A stretch of 18,882 bases of DNA. It comes from Candidatus Brevefilum sp. (GTDB lineage: Bacteria; Chloroflexota; Anaerolineae; Anaerolineales; Anaerolineaceae). The notes below the pieces were generated by a model. That model worked only from the letters and a program-made list of their open reading frames with translations. It made no database searches and was not told the origin of the DNA. Shown piece by piece: positions 1-7,810 of the stretch (position 1 is the stretch's first letter; every line of letters starts with the position of its first letter). The stretch is taken from the NCBI GenBank assembly GCA_007119455.1, contig SKPR01000202.1, positions 1-18,882 on the forward strand, read 5' to 3'. Position numbers and translations under genes: made by a program.

Positions 1-8
1 AAATCCAT
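1..8 (-). CDS. Start of an unidentified gene, running off the left edge
   Basis: Read on the minus strand, an ATG at 8-6 follows an AAAGGAG ribosome-binding site (21-15) with a 6-nt spacer, and a TATAAT box lies further upstream at 120-115. Only the first two codons and part of the third are inside the window, so the product cannot be named. It would be transcribed divergently from the UbiA operon and would carry structured element A in its leader. The call rests on the ribosome-binding site, spacing and promoter only. Confidence 0.5.
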
Positions 9-26
9 ACCTAACTCCTTTGAAAG

Positions 27-90
27 TACTCAGCATGCAAGAGACTATGGAGTCCCCAGCCTTTAGCAGCAGAACTGCCCGAGCAGTTAC
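27..90 (-). promoter_or_regulatory. Structured leader-like element, copy A
   Basis: A 64-nt stretch is 57/64 identical to a second copy at 10982-11044. Read 5' to 3' on the minus strand, nt 87-79 (ACTGCTCGG) can pair with nt 33-25 (CTGAGTACT), with one C/C mismatch and two G-U pairs, closing a three-way junction. Inside are GCAG/CTGC (78-75 with 69-66) and a 7-bp hairpin with CCAT loop (57-51 with 46-40). Alternatively ACTGC (87-83) pairs with GCAGT (78-74), which excludes the closing helix. It lies between a TATAAT box and the ribosome-binding site of the edge gene. The fold was drawn by hand; function is inferred. Confidence 0.6.
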
Positions 91-114
91 ACGCCTTTGA
101 TTTAATATTGATAC

Positions 115-120
115 ATTATA
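115..120 (-). promoter_or_regulatory. -10 box of the left-edge minus-strand gene
   Basis: A perfect TATAAT reads from 120 to 115 on the minus strand. No good -35 is visible at 16-18 nt (TGGTTT at 142-137 is the best). A start near nt 108 would place element A about 18 nt into the transcript, making it 5' leader RNA. Confidence 0.45.
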
Positions 121-165
121 GCCTATCCATTCATGAAAACCATTTCAAAGTTGTTGGTCAAAGAA

Positions 166-174
166 TGGTATACT
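166..174 (+). promoter_or_regulatory. Extended -10 promoter of the UbiA operon
   Basis: TGGTATACT forms an extended -10 (TGn plus TATACT), with transcription expected to start near 181. The leader would be only about 24 nt. No convincing -35 is seen, which is tolerated for extended -10 promoters. The same TGGTATA(A/C)T form occurs upstream of prfA at 9003-9011. Confidence 0.5.
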
Positions 175-204
175 CAAAAATGCAAGTAGAAATGGAGCTT
201 CCCA

Positions 205-1107
205 TTGAAAAAATCCCTCAAAGGTCTGATCAAACTGACCCGTTTTAACGAGTATGTATATTTTGTCGTCATCACCACCCTGCTGGGTGTAGCCGCTGCT
301 CGGGGCCGTTTTGGTTTGTCGTTAATCGTTCTTCTAATCGCGAACTGGATGGCAGTGGGTTTTGCCTTCATGATCAATGACATCGAAGACGCACCCGACG
401 ACGCCTTATCTTTAGCAAAAACCCACCGCAACCCCGTATCAGCCGGTTTAATCAAGCCCTGGACGGCCAGAAAGGCCACATTTGCCGTCGGTGCCATATC
501 TGCTGGATTATTCGCCATCCTCGGATTTTGGCCCTTTATCTTCGGTTTCTCAAGCCTGATACTGGGTTACCTTTATTCCGCCAGGCTGGTTCGTTTAAAA
601 ACAATGGCCTTTATGGACATCTTTTCCCATTGTTTGATGCTGGCCGGCCTTCAATTTCTCACAGGTTATTTCACTTACGCAAACAGGCTCAGCTATTATT
701 GGTTCTGGCCTTTTATTTTCGTGCTGTCCATCAGTGTCTATGGTGAACTTTATAATGAGTTGCGTGATCTCGAAGTTGACCAACAGGCGCAGCTCCGCCA
801 CACGGCTATCTTCCTGGGGGAAAAAACCACGCACATCATCATGCTCCTGATGCTGTTTATCAGCCTAATCTCCGGTATGGTGTCCTTTGTCATGATCAAC
901 CTGATTCCGCATTGGGTATTGATATTGATGGTCGTACTGGCATTAGTATTTACACTGCCACCATTCCTCAAGGTGAAACGCACCAAAAATAACCTGGCCA
1001 TCCAAAATGCGTTTCATAAGCCTCTTGAGCGCGCTGCGGCTCTGGCATTGGCATTGCTCTATATTCTCCCGTGGCTTGACCAATTCTGGCGCTTGGGACT
1101 ATTCTAA
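205..1107 (+). CDS. UbiA-family membrane prenyltransferase
   Basis: This 300-residue polytopic membrane protein has both aspartate-rich signatures of the UbiA superfamily: NDxxDxxxD at N58-D66 and DxxxD at D188-D192. In this family they bind the magnesium-diphosphate of an isoprenoid donor. About eight or nine hydrophobic segments follow the usual pattern. UbiA enzymes attach prenyl chains to quinone, haem, chlorophyll or lipid acceptors; the acceptor cannot be told from sequence. The start is TTG at 205, chosen because GGAG (194-197) sits 7 nt upstream; the nearby ATG at 192 is out of frame. It is the first gene of a five-gene + strand run and sits 14 bp before the methyltransferase. Assignment to the superfamily is firm, to a pathway not. 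Confidence 0.88.
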   Translation: MKKSLKGLIKLTRFNEYVYFVVITTLLGVAAARGRFGLSLIVLLIANWMAVGFAFMINDIEDAPDDALSLAKTHRNPVSAGLIKPWTARKATFAVGAISAGLFAILGFWPFIFGFSSLILGYLYSARLVRLKTMAFMDIFSHCLMLAGLQFLTGYFTYANRLSYYWFWPFIFVLSISVYGELYNELRDLEVDQQAQLRHTAIFLGEKTTHIIMLLMLFISLISGMVSFVMINLIPHWVLILMVVLALVFTLPPFLKVKRTKNNLAIQNAFHKPLERAAALALALLYILPWLDQFWRLGLF

Positions 1108-1121
1108 ACGATCAGGTAAGT

Positions 1122-2036
1122 ATGAAATCACAAAACACACGCGATTCATCTAAGTTGCCCGAGCTACGTTTACTTTCACCGGACGACTGGCAAGATTACG
1201 AGCTCATCGATACAGGCGACGGACAGGCCCTGGAACGGTTGGGGCCATACAAAATCATCCGACCAGAACCACAGGCGATCTGGCAACCCTCATTATCTCC
1301 ATCCGTATGGCAGTCTGCTGATGCAATCATGGTATCCACCGGGGGTGAGTCCGGGGGTGACTGGGAATTAAAAAACGCGATCAAGCAACCCTTTGTGGTC
1401 GATTACAAAGGTCTGAAGTGTGAAATCAGGCTTTCCAGGTCCCGGCACATTGGCGTTTTTCCGGAGCAGGCCAGTCATTGGGATTGGATTGAGAACAAGG
1501 TCCGAAACGCAGGACGCCAGCTCAAGGTGATCAACTTATTCGGATACACCGGCATGGCAACAGCTGCGGCTGCCAGGGCAGGGGCGCATGTCACCCATGT
1601 GGACGCATCCAAACATGCAGTTTCCTGGGCCAGCCACAACCTCGAGCTGTCCGGTCTCGGTAATGCACCCGTTCGCTGGCTGGTTGAGGACGCTCGCAAG
1701 TACCTCAAACGAGAAGCAAAACGTAAGTCCTTTTATGATGGGATCATCCTTGATCCACCCAAGTTTGGGCGGGGTCCCAGCGGCAGGGTCTGGGATTATT
1801 TTGAAGATATCTCCGCCCTGCTCAAACAATGTCGGCGGGTTCTGACCAACAATCCGAGCTTCATTTGTCTGACTTCTTACGCCATTCAAGCATCGGCTCT
1901 CGTCCCACATCAGGCCTTACAGGAAACACTCAAAGGGCTGGACGGCACCGTGTCAAGCGGTGAGTTGGTGATCATTGAACAGAGCCAGGGCCGGATATTG
2001 TCCCATTCCCTTTATAGCCGCTGGTCGGCGGATTAA
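1122..2036 (+). CDS. RlmI-like class I SAM-dependent methyltransferase (COG1092)
   Basis: This 304-residue protein has the Rossmann methyltransferase core of the RlmI/YccW group. The SAM-binding loop reads NLFGYTGMAT from N138, an acidic strand end VDAS follows, and the catalytic-site motif DPPK lies at 211-214. In this family the DPPK loop positions a base for C5 methylation of cytosine in 23S rRNA. The N-terminal part (about 1-95) is divergent and lacks an obvious PUA domain, unlike E. coli RlmI, so the exact substrate is open. It lies 14 bp after the prenyltransferase and 15 bp before proC, so it is probably cotranscribed. An rRNA target is the family default, not shown here. Confidence 0.85.
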   Translation: MKSQNTRDSSKLPELRLLSPDDWQDYELIDTGDGQALERLGPYKIIRPEPQAIWQPSLSPSVWQSADAIMVSTGGESGGDWELKNAIKQPFVVDYKGLKCEIRLSRSRHIGVFPEQASHWDWIENKVRNAGRQLKVINLFGYTGMATAAAARAGAHVTHVDASKHAVSWASHNLELSGLGNAPVRWLVEDARKYLKREAKRKSFYDGIILDPPKFGRGPSGRVWDYFEDISALLKQCRRVLTNNPSFICLTSYAIQASALVPHQALQETLKGLDGTVSSGELVIIEQSQGRILSHSLYSRWSAD

Positions 2037-2051
2037 TCAGAGCGTGCAAAT

Positions 2052-2894
2052 ATGAACGAACATCAAGAATTTGTCATCATCGGTCCGGGAGTCATGGCTG
2101 AAGCGATCATTATGGGTCTCATTGCCAAAAAGGTGATTCCAGCTGGTAATATCCTCGCAGCTGGCCCGCGCCTTGAGCGGCTTAATGAGTTGGAAACGAG
2201 GTATGGGATTAAAACCGATGTCAATAATGTCACGGCTGCTCAACATGCAGATGTGGTCATTCTGTGCGTCAAGCCCCAGAAATTAGCCGGCGTACTGAAT
2301 GAGCTTCATGGTCAAGTCCCTACAAAAGCGCTTGTGATCTCGATTGTTGCCGGCGCCACCCTGCAATCACTGATCACAGGTCTGGGTCATACCAGTGTGG
2401 TACGGGCGATGCCCAACACACCTGCCCAGGTCGGTGAAGGAATGACCCTCTGGACCCACAGTTCGGATACCGATGAAGAACAAGGAACTATTGCCAGGCA
2501 GATTCTTGGCGCGCTCGGACGTGAAATTTGCGTTGGCGAGGAAAGTTACATCGACATGGCCACGGCCGTATCCGGTACTGGACCAGCTTATGTTTTCCTT
2601 TTCGTGGAAGCCCTGATTGATTCGGGCGTACACCTCGGCCTCCCGAGGCGGATCGCGGAAGAGATGGTTATCCAAACGATCAAAGGTTCCATCTCTTTTT
2701 ATCAGCAAAATGAGTCCCACCCTGCTCGGTTAAGAAACCAGGTCACCTCTCCTGGCGGTACATCAGCCACCGCGCTCTATTATTTAGAAAAAATGGGTTT
2801 CCGAACAGCCATCTCCCGGGCGATCTGGGCTGCATTTACCCGCTCCCAGGAACTGGGAAAAGGTCAAAATCACCAGGATCCTGAAAATATCTGA
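2052..2894 (+). CDS. proC: Pyrroline-5-carboxylate reductase
   Basis: ProC catalyses the last step of proline synthesis, reducing 1-pyrroline-5-carboxylate with NAD(P)H in the cytoplasm. The 280-residue length is typical. The N-terminal dinucleotide fold carries GPGVMAEA in place of the common GxGxMGEA, followed by VKPQ (around residue 75). The C-terminal dimerisation and substrate domain has the family signatures SGTGPAY, EALIDSGVHLGLPR and TSPGGTSATAL. The last replaces the usual PGGTT. It is the third gene of the operon, 9 bp before the CinA-like gene. ProC next to unrelated housekeeping genes is common and says little about regulation. The ATG at 2052 has only a weak upstream ribosome-binding site. 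Confidence 0.95.
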   Translation: MNEHQEFVIIGPGVMAEAIIMGLIAKKVIPAGNILAAGPRLERLNELETRYGIKTDVNNVTAAQHADVVILCVKPQKLAGVLNELHGQVPTKALVISIVAGATLQSLITGLGHTSVVRAMPNTPAQVGEGMTLWTHSSDTDEEQGTIARQILGALGREICVGEESYIDMATAVSGTGPAYVFLFVEALIDSGVHLGLPRRIAEEMVIQTIKGSISFYQQNESHPARLRNQVTSPGGTSATALYYLEKMGFRTAISRAIWAAFTRSQELGKGQNHQDPENI

Positions 2895-2903
2895 GAAACC
2901 TTT

Positions 2904-3386
2904 ATGGACCAGGAATTAATCACATTTTCATCCCAAATTGGGCAAATTCTCAAAGAGAAAAATCTCACCATCAGCGTGGCTGAATCCTGTACAGGCGGAT
3001 TACTCAGCCACGTATTGACAGGCGTTTCAGGGGCATCAGATTATTTTATTGGGGGTGTTGTTGCGTATAGCAACCACATCAAAGAAAGAATCCTGGGTGT
3101 GAAGCATCAGACCTTATTAAATCATGGCGCTGTCAGTGAAGAAACAGCCCTTGAAATGGCCTCCGGAATCAAAGAAAAGTTTGGCACGGATATAGGGCTT
3201 TCTACGACGGGCATTGCAGGACCGACAGGTGGAACCCCAACCAAACCCGTGGGCCTGGTCTGGATGGGAATCAGCACACCCGAAGATTCTTGGGCATTCA
3301 ATCAGCACTTCAAAGGCTCACGGACAGATGTTCAGGCGTTGAGCGTACTTGAAATTTTATCGATGTTGTTGGAGAATTTAAAATAA
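2904..3386 (+). CDS. pncC: CinA C-terminal domain / PncC-type nicotinamide-nucleotide amidohydrolase
   Basis: This 160-residue stand-alone CinA C-terminal domain shows VAESCTGGLLSH near residue 26, FIGGVVAYSNHIKERILGV, and TTGIAGPTGGTPTKPVGLVW toward the end. These are the core motifs of PncC, which deamidates nicotinamide mononucleotide to nicotinic acid mononucleotide in NAD salvage. The N-terminal molybdopterin-binding-like domain of full CinA is absent, as in YgaD/PncC of other bacteria, so this is not a truncation. It follows proC by 9 bp. Family membership is firm; the NMN deamidase role is transferred from characterised homologues, and not every member has been tested. Confidence 0.88.
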   Translation: MDQELITFSSQIGQILKEKNLTISVAESCTGGLLSHVLTGVSGASDYFIGGVVAYSNHIKERILGVKHQTLLNHGAVSEETALEMASGIKEKFGTDIGLSTTGIAGPTGGTPTKPVGLVWMGISTPEDSWAFNQHFKGSRTDVQALSVLEILSMLLENLK

Positions 3387-3415
3387 ACATAATTGGCGAG
3401 AAAAGAGATGATCCG

Positions 3416-4552
3416 ATGTCTGACAATCACAAAAAGATATTAATTCTGATCGCAGATGCTGGGCTCGGACACCGAACCGCAGCAGAAGCTTTGGAAGCAG
3501 CATGCCAACAGCTGTATGGTGAAGAATCCGAAATTGTCGTTAAGAACCCATTGGATCATCCTGACCTCCCGGACTTTATTTCAGAAACCCAATCCAACTA
3601 TGATGACATTGTTAAAGCCATCCCTAAACTTTACCGGATTGGTTACGATCTGAGTGATGCTGACGTGCCAGTAGCCCTGATGGAAGGCGGTTATATTGTT
3701 GTTCTCTTCAATGTGATAAGAAAGGTAATCGATGATTGTAAACCCGATCTGATTATGAGCACCTACCCCATTTATCAGGCACCACTTAAGATCATATTCC
3801 AGGTTGACGATCTGAACATACCCCTGATCGCGGTTGTGACCGACCTGGTTACCGTCCATCAAACCTGGTTTAATGACGGCGTGACGAAACTGGCTGTACC
3901 AACGGATGTGGTCAGGGATTTAGCCCTGGAAGCTGGCCTGGCAGAAGATCAGGTGGTTAAGACTGGCATACCTGTTGACCCGAAAATTGCTGAATTAAAA
4001 AACCGTGAAGTAGCTGAAATACGACGTTCTTTAGATTGGGAAGAAGAGCCAATTGGGATTCTGGTCGCTGGCAGCCCGCGTGTGCCCAATATGATGGAAA
4101 TCATCCAGGCATTGGATCAAAGTGATCATAACATCCAATTTGGGCTGGTGGCAGGCGGTCACGATCCCCTTTATGATCAGTTTAAACAGACAAAATGGCG
4201 GCATCCGGCTCAGATTTATAATTTCGTCGATTTTATGCCAGAGTTGATGCGGGTGGCAGACTTAATCGTCTCCAAAGCAGGCGGACTGATTGTCACCGAA
4301 TCTCTGGCGTCAGGATTGCCGCTGATGTTTGTCCACGTGCTGCCCGGTCAGGAACGGGGCAATGCAGATTTTGTCGTGGATCACGATGCAGGCGCGATGT
4401 GTGAAACACCTGAAACAGCCCTGGAAACATTAAGCCGATGGCTGGAAAATGATCAAGCCCAACTCAACCAGGTTGCTAGGAATGCAGAAATTCTCGGTCA
4501 GCCGGAAGCTGCTCATGAAATCGTGAAGCTTGGCTGGCAATTGATAAACTGA
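3416..4552 (+). CDS. MGDG synthase/GT28-type glycosyltransferase
   Basis: This 378-residue GT-B glycosyltransferase resembles processive diacylglycerol glucosyltransferases and plant MGDG synthase. The N-terminal domain opens with ILILIADAGLGHRTAAEAL, where the GxGH motif marks the MGDG-synthase family, and continues with PDLIMSTYP and VVTDL. The C-terminal half has the GT28-like nucleotide-sugar site, DLIVSKAGGLIVTESLASGLP (about residues 280-300), followed by PGQERGNADF. Such enzymes add hexose to diacylglycerol on the cytoplasmic face of the membrane, or act like MurG. A glycolipid product is the best guess; donor and acceptor are unproven. It ends the + strand operon, 29 bp after the PncC gene. 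Confidence 0.85.
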   Translation: MSDNHKKILILIADAGLGHRTAAEALEAACQQLYGEESEIVVKNPLDHPDLPDFISETQSNYDDIVKAIPKLYRIGYDLSDADVPVALMEGGYIVVLFNVIRKVIDDCKPDLIMSTYPIYQAPLKIIFQVDDLNIPLIAVVTDLVTVHQTWFNDGVTKLAVPTDVVRDLALEAGLAEDQVVKTGIPVDPKIAELKNREVAEIRRSLDWEEEPIGILVAGSPRVPNMMEIIQALDQSDHNIQFGLVAGGHDPLYDQFKQTKWRHPAQIYNFVDFMPELMRVADLIVSKAGGLIVTESLASGLPLMFVHVLPGQERGNADFVVDHDAGAMCETPETALETLSRWLENDQAQLNQVARNAEILGQPEAAHEIVKLGWQLIN

Positions 4553-4553
4553 C

Positions 4554-4577
4554 CTGATTTCCTTCGGGTTTCATCAG
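4554..4577. terminator. Weak hairpin between convergent genes
   Basis: CTGAT (4554-4558) pairs with ATCAG (4573-4577), with an inner CC-TTCG-GG cap and a pyrimidine-rich internal loop. Loosely T-rich sequence follows on the + strand. It lies just after the glycosyltransferase stop and before the convergent CorC-like gene, where a terminator is expected, but the stem is imperfect and has no proper T-tract. Confidence 0.35.
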
Positions 4578-4610
4578 CCACAATTTTGAGATTTTTGATA
4601 AAGCTGCAAA

Positions 4611-5897
4611 TTATTCCCCCAGGGGTGTGACCAAAACACGATCAACCCGGCGGCCATCCATATCAACCACTTCAAATTCAAACCCTTCGTATGTAAACTT
4701 TGCCCCTGTCTTTGGAATCCTGCCCAATTGGCTCATCACAAAGCCACTTAAGGTCTGATAGGCTGATCGTTCTTCACCGGGCATTTCAGCCAATCCGAGG
4801 GTGTCTTTGAGCTGGTCGATCACGATCATGCCATCAAACAGCCAGGAACCATCTTCACGTTGAATGACGAGGTAATCGGTATCTGCACTGTCCTCCGGGA
4901 TCTCACCTACGATGGCTTCGAGAATATCATAATCCGTCACCATCCCGGTAATGCCACCAAACTCATCGATAACGATCGCCAGATGCACCCCGCTGGTTTG
5001 AATGGCATCCAAGGCCCTGAGCGCTGCCATATTTTCTGCGAGATAAATTGGTTCTTTGATCAAATCCTCAAGATCAAAATCAGAATCTTCGGGACTAATG
5101 CCCACCAGATCACGAGTTTGGATATAGCCAAGGATATTGTCCAGATTTCCCTCTGCAACAGGAATCCTGGAATGCGGTGTTTCGGTAACAAATTCCCAGA
5201 ATTCCTCCAATGGTGCGTGTATATCGAACCAGGCCATCTCTAAACGGGGCGTCATCAACGCATCCACACGACGCTGCCCAAGACGGAAAACGCCTGAAAC
5301 CATGTCCCGTTCCGCTTCTTCAATCACACCGATCTGCCGTCCCTGCTCAACCAGCACTTTGATTTCTTCTTCAGTGATAGAAGGCTCCTGGCTGGGTTTT
5401 ACTCCCAATAAACGGATACCAATCTCTGAAGATGTGCTCAATAGATTGACGACCGGTTTTGATAATATTGATAGGATGCTCAATGGTTTGGCGATCATTG
5501 ATGAGATGGCTTCAGGGTTATTAAGCGCGATCCGTTTTGGAACCAGTTCGCCAATAATCAGTGAAAAATATGTTGTCAGCAAAACAACAATCACAAACGA
5601 AGCCAGGTTGGCGTAAGGTGCAATGAAATCAAAGTTTTGCAGATACTCACCAAAAGGCCCGGATAATTGTGTAACACCATAAGCGCCCGAAAAAATACCA
5701 ACAAGCGTGACAAATACTTGAATTGTTGAAAGGAAACGATTTGGCGTCTCGAGCAGCTCCAAAGCAGCACTGGCTCCCCGATCACCCTTATCAGCATATT
5801 GTTTAAGGCGAGCCCGGCGGGAAGACACCATGGCGATCTCTGCCATGGCAAAGACCCCATTAATGACCATACTTAAGAACAATATCAAGAATGCCAA
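4611..5897 (-). CDS. CorC/HlyC-type membrane protein (CNNM-like, DUF21-CBS-CorC_HlyC)
   Basis: This 428-residue protein has the three-part architecture of bacterial CNNM/CorC transporters. A DUF21 membrane domain with about four hydrophobic segments occupies roughly 1-175, including ETPNRFLSTIQV and IIGELVPKRIAL. A CBS pair follows at roughly 205-330, with VDALMTPR and IVIDEFGGITGMVTDYDILEAIVG. The C-terminal CorC_HlyC domain is at about 345-425. Characterised members export magnesium or related cations; the old 'hemolysin' label is misleading. The best start is TTG at 5897. The first in-frame ATG, at 5870, would cut the first membrane helix. It is the last gene of the minus-strand operon, 8 bp after the YbaK gene. 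Confidence 0.9.
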   Translation of the reverse strand: MAFLILFLSMVINGVFAMAEIAMVSSRRARLKQYADKGDRGASAALELLETPNRFLSTIQVFVTLVGIFSGAYGVTQLSGPFGEYLQNFDFIAPYANLASFVIVVLLTTYFSLIIGELVPKRIALNNPEAISSMIAKPLSILSILSKPVVNLLSTSSEIGIRLLGVKPSQEPSITEEEIKVLVEQGRQIGVIEEAERDMVSGVFRLGQRRVDALMTPRLEMAWFDIHAPLEEFWEFVTETPHSRIPVAEGNLDNILGYIQTRDLVGISPEDSDFDLEDLIKEPIYLAENMAALRALDAIQTSGVHLAIVIDEFGGITGMVTDYDILEAIVGEIPEDSADTDYLVIQREDGSWLFDGMIVIDQLKDTLGLAEMPGEERSAYQTLSGFVMSQLGRIPKTGAKFTYEGFEFEVVDMDGRRVDRVLVTPLGE

Positions 5898-5905
5898 TTT
5901 GGTTA

Positions 5906-6409
5906 TTAACCCTTTTCCTTGTTTATTCTTTTTACTCGGGCCTGACTCAACTGCTGTAAAGCCTTTGATGAGAGACCCATCAGGACATGGGCTGAACCAG
6001 CAGAAGCCCAGACTCGTTCGTACCGCAGCAGATCCGCATCCATGATCACAGTATACACATGTTGTAAACCAATCGGTGGGACGGCACCCACCGGGTAACC
6101 TGTTTTTTCAAGCACAACATCCGGCTGAGCTGCTCGAACGGGTTTGCCAAAAATTTCCTCCAAAATATCATAATCGGCTCGGTTGGTCCCTGAAACAAGA
6201 ACGATGAAGATCATTTGATCCTCGACGGTCTCAAAAACCAGGGATTTTACAATAGCCCCAAGCGGACAATTCAGGAGTTCAGCAGCTTGATCTGCACGAT
6301 GTGCCGGCTGATCAAAAGCAGATATCTGGAAATCAACATCGTGGTCTTCCAAGATCGTCAAGACCGATCTCACATTTTTGGTGTAATTTTGAAAATCCAC
6401 AGCCATCAT
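5906..6409 (-). CDS. YbaK/ProX-type aminoacyl-tRNA deacylase
   Basis: This 167-residue single-domain protein belongs to the YbaK/EbsC family, which hydrolyses misacylated tRNAs such as Cys-tRNA(Pro) or Ala-tRNA(Pro). The conserved lysine lies in GAIVKSLVF (near residue 54), and TGYPVGAVPPIG matches the family's glycine/proline loop. Its ATG overlaps the stop of the preceding GNAT gene (ATGA). A second ATG at 6406 has better spacing from GAGGGA and may be the real start. The tRNA specificity cannot be read from sequence. Confidence 0.88.
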   Translation of the reverse strand: MMAVDFQNYTKNVRSVLTILEDHDVDFQISAFDQPAHRADQAAELLNCPLGAIVKSLVFETVEDQMIFIVLVSGTNRADYDILEEIFGKPVRAAQPDVVLEKTGYPVGAVPPIGLQHVYTVIMDADLLRYERVWASAGSAHVLMGLSSKALQQLSQARVKRINKEKG

Positions 6410-7053
6410 TCCCTCAGATTTTTAACCATCCGTTTATAGCCGTGCCCCAGCTGGGAACCACCATCCTCCGATTCAAGATGTACGGCTTTAACCTCATAAC
6501 CATGATCTTCATAAAATCGCTGGGCCGCCTCATTTTCAATAGAGACCAACAGAGCAATTCGATGAAATTCATTTTTCTCAGCTTTTTCCTCAATATGTGA
6601 AAGGATCCTGGACCCAATTCCCTTGCCGCGATAACTTTCTCTAACAGCAATATTGCTCAAAAGATATTCATCGCCTACTGCTTCCCGGATAAAGATCACA
6701 GGTAACGACCGAAAAATTACAGACAGCTTTTCACCAAAATCATATTCCCGTAATACCACTTTTCCTAATTGTATATCTAACTCAAGAAGCTCTGAAGCAG
6801 GAAAAGCGATAGACATTCCAACAGGCTGGTCGTCATCAAGGGCAACTATAGCATGCTCATAACTTAAGCGATGTCCTTCAACTGGGAAAATGTTTTCCAG
6901 CACTTCTCTGCCCCGGGACTCATCTCCCAATCCGATAATGTGCGTGGCTATTTCCGGAAAGGTGTCGAACAACAATTGACCCGCCAGGTCGGCATCGGAT
7001 GGCTCAGCCGGACGAAAATCCAGAGTTATCTGAGAATGATCATTCTCTGTCAT
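6406..7053 (-). CDS. GNAT-family N-acetyltransferase
   Basis: This 215-residue protein has the acetyl-CoA-binding signature of the GNAT fold, SNIAVRESYRGKGIGSRIL (about residues 132-150). The R-G-K-G-I-G segment is motif A, and QRFYEDHGYEV follows as motif B. It most resembles RimI-type or small-molecule acetyltransferases with a longer N-terminal half. The substrate is unknown: protein lysine, N-terminus, amine or antibiotic are all possible. It overlaps the YbaK gene by 4 bp and is two genes downstream of a deacetylase-family gene in the same operon. The start has only a distant ribosome-binding site. Confidence 0.85.
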   Translation of the reverse strand: MTENDHSQITLDFRPAEPSDADLAGQLLFDTFPEIATHIIGLGDESRGREVLENIFPVEGHRLSYEHAIVALDDDQPVGMSIAFPASELLELDIQLGKVVLREYDFGEKLSVIFRSLPVIFIREAVGDEYLLSNIAVRESYRGKGIGSRILSHIEEKAEKNEFHRIALLVSIENEAAQRFYEDHGYEVKAVHLESEDGGSQLGHGYKRMVKNLRE

Positions 7054-7072
7054 GATTGTTTAGAGCACTCCA

Positions 7073-7807
7073 TCAGGTGATCAAGTTATCAGGCAGGTGA
7101 TCGACTTTATTCATATACGCCAGGGTCACATGGCCATTGTCACTGATATCCACCCGACTGATCCCGCAATTGTTCATCAAAAACCACCAGTTGCGATCCC
7201 GCTGAGCACTAAACAACTCATAAAGGATGCGAGCAAAGATTCCACCATGCATAACAAGGCCAACCCGGTGGTTCTTACCACCATGTTCTTCCACCAGCCT
7301 ATCAATGATCCCACGAGCACGAATCGGATAATGCTCCCGGGGTTCTTTTTCCCGGTTCCACCACCCCTCCTCTGACAGGTCTTCAGGGATAACCAGGTCC
7401 GGGAACCTGTCGACAAAAAAGGATTTTCCGGGACCAGGTTTGCCGATGAAAACCGGTTCATCATCCACCATTTCAACCTCGAACACACCGCCCGTTTCGT
7501 GGATCTCAGGCCAGGCTACCAGAGGCAATTTCGTTTCACGGGAAATCGCCAAACCCGTTTTTACAGCCCGGATCATCAGGCTACAGTAGAGGTGAGTCAG
7601 GTTAAAGCCGTTCCTGTTTTGGGGGTCAAAACCATTATCACGGTAGGGTCGTGCAAGAAACTTAGCTGCCAATTGGGCCTGTGCCTCACCTTTTTCAGTC
7701 AGATCCGGATCTTTTTCTCTGGTGATAAGGTAATCATCATGATCGTTCTCATCGATGATGGCATTGTTTGTCGATTGACCATGGCGAATAAAATAAAGAT
7801 GTAACAC
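7073..7807 (-). CDS. Histidine phosphatase (phosphoglycerate-mutase-like) family protein
   Basis: This 244-residue protein opens with FIRHGQSTNN, the RHG signature whose His9 is the phosphohistidine nucleophile. A second catalytic histidine lies in LVMHGGIFARIL near the C-terminal third, and the LTEKGEAQAQLAAKFL segment is typical. It is probably a phosphatase rather than a glycolytic mutase, but the substrate is unknown. The start is GTG at 7807, following AAAGGAG by 9 nt. That ribosome-binding site lies within the end of the upstream deacetylase gene, 3 bp away, so translational coupling is likely. The gene is 19 bp upstream of the GNAT gene. Confidence 0.88.
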   Translation of the reverse strand: MLHLYFIRHGQSTNNAIIDENDHDDYLITREKDPDLTEKGEAQAQLAAKFLARPYRDNGFDPQNRNGFNLTHLYCSLMIRAVKTGLAISRETKLPLVAWPEIHETGGVFEVEMVDDEPVFIGKPGPGKSFFVDRFPDLVIPEDLSEEGWWNREKEPREHYPIRARGIIDRLVEEHGGKNHRVGLVMHGGIFARILYELFSAQRDRNWWFLMNNCGISRVDISDNGHVTLAYMNKVDHLPDNLIT

Positions 7808-7810
7808 CGG

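Noticed and set aside
27..90. Element A as a T-box or another familiar riboswitch.
   Set aside because: The conserved T-box antiterminator sequence and the core motifs of the fluoride, cobalamin, SAM-I and c-di-GMP classes that I know are absent. This is by eye; an Rfam search would be decisive.
7097..7375. Open frame on the + strand opposite the histidine phosphatase.
   Set aside because: It is a shadow of a well-supported gene, with no family motif, no ribosome-binding site and a composition explained by the other strand. The same applies to the other open frames antisense to real genes.
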